Shown here: in pieces, positions 59,901-64,000 of the stretch | Layout of the letters: each line of letters begins with the position of its first letter | Numbering within the stretch: position 1 is the first letter of the stretch | Origin: Lichenostomus cassidix | Lineage: Eukaryota; Chordata; Aves; Passeriformes; Meliphagidae | NCBI GenBank assembly: GCA_008360975.2 | Contig: CM039182.1 | Location: forward strand, 20,432,324-20,496,323 | Length of the DNA stretch: 64,000 nt | Direction: 5' to 3' | Notes under the pieces: model-generated | Told to the model about the DNA's origin: nothing | The model's database searches: none | Seen by the model: only the letters and a program-made list of their open reading frames with translations | Program-made: the position numbers and the translations under genes

Positions 59901-61785
59901 AAGCTGATGTTCTAGTGTGACAGACAGGGTTCTGCTTGATTGAAAAACCCAGAAAAACCTTACAATTAGCTGACCATTGTGAATGACCATTATGTAATGT
60001 CTAAGTTGTGACATGGTTAGAAGGAAAGGACATACAATGACATTGAACAATTGAATCCAATATGCTATAAAATAACAGTCCTAAAATAGTAAATGTTGCA
60101 ATGAATTATTAAAGTTGCTTATTTTAACATTTTATTTACTGAATTTTGCATTATTAAAATTACAAATCATCAACTCACATTGTGCTGTCATTGAATCTGG
60201 CCTCCCTGAGATTTGCCTTGTTCCCATTCAGTCTATCCAGTTGGTTAATATGAACTTGGTTCCTGAGTCATTGCACCCTTGTGATTCATGCCACTGACTC
60301 CTTGTTACCCATTCTGTCTCATTTGAATTTTCTTGGCTGTGCCAGGTAAGCTTTGCAAAGCTCCAGCACACCATGAATCTCTCATCATGTGTTTTCCCAT
60401 GTGCAACACCTCTTGTCCTCCATGTCCCAGGGTGCTAAGCTACTGCCTTTTTTCATTTAATTTTATCCCTGGCACTCATCTTTCTTGCAGTACTCAAATG
60501 AAAAAAAAATTAAAATGGCTTGGTAAAATGAAATCCCTCATGAGATGCCCAGCATATGCCAACATTCCTGTGATTGTTTTTATACTGTATAAATTTTCAT
60601 ATATTTTTGCTAAATATATAGGATGGTTTCATGTACAGGTCAATCAATGGATTCTTTAGCATGATAACAAGGAGAGACTACTCCTGTGACATGCCCCAAA
60701 TGGACCAAGACTTTGAGATAAAATTCCTTACAAGGAAGGGAGGAATCTGTAATGCTAAAAAAGGAACACATCAAATAAAAAACATTTTAGACAGAGCAAA
60801 AGCACAAAGGTATAAAAATAGCTCTACCTATACTCTTCTGAGTTGCTGAGGAAAGCCTGGATCTCTCTGTCCCATCCAAGGAAATAACGCTGGACCAAGT
60901 GCAGGATGACATCCCAGTCTGTTCCCGTTTATTTGTCTCTCCTCCTCCATGTCTTCTCCGATGATCACCTACAGCCCTTCATGGAAAACATGATGTAATA
61001 GACACACAGAGAAAGGAGAATCACCCACCATGATTTTAAAGAGACCCTGAGAAGGCAGGTCCCATGGGCAAGTCTTGTATCATCTTCAGCATTGTTTCTG
61101 TCCTTTGAGTTTAGAGAACCTTGATAAGGCTGATTCCTTCTGGGCAAAGCTGCAGCACAGATAATCCAGGCAGAAACAGCATAAAGCAGGGTCTGTCTTC
61201 TCTTGTAGCTTGGATGCTTTATATTCAAAACTACCTATTTATAACATTTCTCATATGAATGCTAAAATAGTAGCTGCCATTTTTGAAACAACACTTATCT
61301 GTTCTGGTGAAATAGTTTTATTTTTGAAACTACCTACCTTGTGCACGTAGTCATACTGCTGGCAATGACAGCTGAGCTTTGACTCAAGCCCCACTAGAAA
61401 CTGTTTTGCCATTACACCTCATTTTCTTTTTACTCTTTGAAACTTTCCCAAGAGATGAACTTTTGGATATTTTCAAAATATCACTTCAGTGGCACATTAA
61501 TTTTGAGACTATATCAGTGATACCTGCCTAGTGTCTGGACGGGAATGCTAAATCAACTGTATCTAAGCACGGTGCTCACTGCCATGACAAGTGTAGTCTG
61601 TGTGGGAGGAGAGGCTGCCCTGCTCATCAGACAGCATAAGGCACGTGTCTAGCTTTAATTACAGATAGAGGATTGGCAAGTGACACTGTTGAACCTGCTA
61701 CTCATCACTGCCTGAGTCTGAGCTACTCACCTTGCTCCAGGGAGATGCAGACAGTTCTGGCCAGGCAGTAGAGTGGGAGCTGCAC
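53930..61785. other. AT-rich unique sequence, no gene recognised
   Basis: Largely single-copy DNA. It contains a 26-base T run at 58,631-58,656 with a T-rich flank, and a patch at 55,430-55,620 with SOX-like ACAATG and homeodomain words that may be conserved noncoding DNA. Open frames reach at most 147 codons (56,065-56,508, minus) and show no domain. Confidence 0.45.
58631..58656. repeat. (T)26 run
   Basis: Twenty-six uninterrupted thymines inside a T/G-rich stretch. No retrocopy body could be recognised on the minus strand beside it. Confidence 0.95.
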
Positions 61786-61789
61786 CCTG

Positions 61790-61968
61790 GCCTCCCACAG
61801 ATGTTTAAAACCTGGGCTTAATCAGCTGGAGGAGAGACATGGAAGTGGGATGTGATTGCTGTCCTCAGCTACCTGCCAGGGGTTAGAGAGGGCAGTTAGG
61901 CTCCCCCCACAGGTGAGCAGCAAAAGTAAACCTTCACATGTTGCAGCAAGAGAAATCCAGATTAGAGT
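61790..61968 (+). mobile_element. CR1 internal fragment
   Basis: A plus-strand piece that follows the CR1 pattern just upstream of the terminal region: GGAGGAGAGACATGG, then TGATTGCTGTCCTCAGCTACCTG, GGGGTTAGAGAGGGCAG, GGCTCCCCCCACAGG, GTTGCAGCAAGAGAAATCC. It stops abruptly where a CR1 of opposite orientation begins. Its own 3' end is missing. Confidence 0.7.
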
Positions 61969-61969
61969 C

Positions 61970-62190
61970 AGAGACTCATTTAGGAGGGAAAGGACTTCTA
62001 AGATCATCTAGTCCAACCATAACCAAAACACTGCAAAGTTCACTACTAAACCATGTCCTTAAGTGCCACATCCACATCTTCACAATAGCTCCAGGGATGG
62101 TGTCTCAGTCACTTCCCCATGGCAGCCTGTTTCAATGCTTGAATTTTGATGCTCCAATTTTGACTGTAAAAGAGGTTGAGTGAGTCATGC
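61970..62190 (-). mobile_element. CR1 3' fragment, opposite orientation
   Basis: A minus-strand CR1 3' end: the inverted segments AAGATCATCTAGTCCAACC, CACTAAACCATGTCC, and CCCATGGCAGCCTGTTTCAATG can be followed from left to right. It abuts the plus-strand CR1 fragment on its left. The 5' side fades at about 62,190. Confidence 0.85.
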
Positions 62191-62194
62191 CATA

Positions 62195-64000
62195 AGCGTG
62201 TTTTGGGCGTCACGCCTTCCTCTGCACTGACCCTGCAGGGAGCTGGAGTGAGCAGCTCAGCTGGAGGTGGTTGCACTGCAAACACCAGCTGTACCACAGG
62301 AGCTTCATGTCTACCCTGCTTGGAATCACCCATCTGTTTGCCCTTTGGTCCTTAAAGATATTTTAAGAATAATAATTGTTTCCTTAGTAGTCACTGAACT
62401 CTTTTTAAGGACAGATAAAGTGGAATCCGTGCATTCCAGCTTATTGTTATAAATGGGCATGCATTTGATATACAGCAAATGTTTCTGTATATATTTTTCT
62501 TTTTCCTAAAAATGCCATTGCTTTTCTTTGGCTGAAGATCTCTTTGTCATTAAAAGTAAAACTTGGGGATCAGCGAATCATTCCCAGAATATTTTCATTT
62601 CAGGATAATGATAGGGGAGAACAACCACTGAGGTAGACTTCATTTTAACACTGCTGTCAAATTCTTCAGGTTTCTCCTACAGAATTATTTATGCTTTCTC
62701 ACAAATGATTCCCTGGAAGGTTAATCAAAATAATGTCAGTGCATATTTCGTTCTTTGGTCCAGCTATCTGTTCCAGAGCAGTATGTTTATGTGGAACACT
62801 CAATATACTTTTCCAAATGTAGTACCTTGCACCAAGGCTTTCCATATGTGACAGTAGTCAGAAGAGGACTTGCAGATGCTGGCCTCTGCAATATACTCCA
62901 TTAACCTGGCCCAGTCTTACTTTGGTAGGATTCCACTTTTGCTGGAATTCTTGCAAAATCTGTTGACATAGATGAATGCTCAATGCTGAATAAGCTTTGT
63001 TTACTATTTGTGCTAGAAGTGAGTCAAAAAGCTCTATGATTAACTTCTGGCCAAAAGGCAATGCTAGAGTTTTCTGTGAAAAGATCACTTGGAATCTTAA
63101 CGTTTTCAGAGCCATGTAGAAAAAAAAATTAAAATCCCACAGATACTGAAGAACCTGTGAAATACAGTCTAAGTGAGTGTGCCAAAGACTTCTGTCCAAG
63201 CTGGAACAAGGGGATGCCTTCTGATCCTTTTGTTTCCAAGGCAATTTTTTTTGCACAACCTCAACCAGTCCTCTAGACAGAATGTAAATCCAAGAAAGTT
63301 CTCTTTATAGTATTTGGAATTAAGTACTGCACAGATATTTTGCTAACATCTGTCTGCCTCAGTTTAGGGAACAGAAACTGATTCATCTGAGGAAGCTGCT
63401 GGCAAGTGACATACAGAAAAGCTGAATCACAGCCAGCACCAGAATCATAAAAATGCACTGTTTTGTTCAAAGGGAAGAATTTTGTCATTAGCCATGCCAA
63501 AACCTGCCTTTGCTGACAGAAATGGATGAGAGAGCATTACCTTATCTCAACATCCAGTTTACCAGGTCACACACTGGCAGAGTCCTAATTGCATCCGTGA
63601 TCTCGCAGAGGTGACAAAGCCAAGCTTGTTCCTGGCTCAGGAGAGGCTTCTCTATTAGTATGTCTTTGAAAATGGGTTGTATGGCCAGGGAACAGGTAGC
63701 CCTTGTAGGGAACCCCCTCTATGATACCTTTGTTCTCCTCTTCACCCCCTTTTGGGAAGGCTCTGTTGTGCAGGAGATGATGTCTGGAGAGAGCAGGAGC
63801 CACTGATACAATGGCTGCTCACCAGTCTGCACTGGTCCCCTCATGTTGACCCTAAATAAATGGTTTGCCACCTCAAAAAGCCCATCAGGTGAGAAATAAA
63901 CCAACAGAAACAGGAGAGGTCAGGCCTGCCCAAACTCTCTGTTGCTGAGGATGGGAATTTTGGGGAGTTACACGTTCAAGGAGGAGGCTTGTGGAAAGTA
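62195..64000. other. Unique sequence, no gene recognised
   Basis: Single-copy, mostly AT-rich DNA up to the window end. A 132-codon minus-strand frame (62,858-63,256) shows no recognisable domain or splice context. Confidence 0.45.

Noticed and set aside
61790..62190. Twin-priming inversion as an explanation for the CR1 pair
   Set aside because: In twin priming the inverted piece lies at the 5' side of the element; here it adjoins the 3' end.
1..64000. tRNA, rRNA, microRNA, CRISPR, bacterial or phage features
   Set aside because: Reading both strands by eye showed no recognisable example; a covariance-model search was not possible.

Overview
This is AT-rich vertebrate nuclear DNA, almost certainly from a bird. 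The evidence is the dominant repeat class: several 5'-truncated CR1 non-LTR retrotransposon copies with the typical avian CR1 3' end (short ATTCTATGA-like terminal motifs and the 'shared deep in the host line' consensus around GGACTTGATGATCTC), plus two copies of an ERV-type LTR that resembles families I associate with songbirds. That last point is recollection, not a database hit. Mammalian repeats such as Alu, L1 or B1 are not visible. Nothing looks prokaryotic: there are no operons, ribosome binding sites, tRNA or rRNA genes, CRISPR arrays or phage genes.

Layout. 1-8,790: AT-rich single-copy sequence without recognisable genes. 8,800-10,250: the GC rise and the main CpG island of the window. 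On its left edge, on the minus strand, lies a possible first coding exon (9,398-9,454) that starts with an ATG and ends in a good splice donor, so a gene may run leftward out of the window. 10,450-22,750: mostly unique AT-rich DNA with a CR1 3' end on each strand and small tandem repeats. 22,758-22,892: 27 copies of GGGAA. 23,000-32,980: unique sequence. 32,988-34,062: a likely solo LTR on the plus strand. 35,330-35,785: a second, small CpG-rich patch fused to a 21-bp minisatellite, with a 197-codon reading frame crossing both on the minus strand. 38,000-46,030: an old CR1-like relic and two better preserved CR1 copies that still encode the end of the CR1 ORF2 protein. 46,230-46,900: AT-rich homeodomain- and POU-motif-rich DNA that reads like a conserved enhancer. 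49,722-50,395: a truncated minus-strand relative of the first LTR. 53,225-53,920 and 61,790-62,190: further CR1 copies, the last a head-on pair.

No complete protein-coding gene can be supported. Nearly all open frames in the window are short and lack family resemblance. A handful of open segments are framed by good splice signals and are reported at low confidence as candidate exons. Their phases do not join into one chain, so I do not claim that they form a gene. I found no convincing new biological system. The items most worth checking are the CpG island with its minus-strand exon, the CpG patch plus minisatellite at 35.3-35.9 kb, the GGGAA array, and the cysteine-patterned candidate exon at 15.1 kb.
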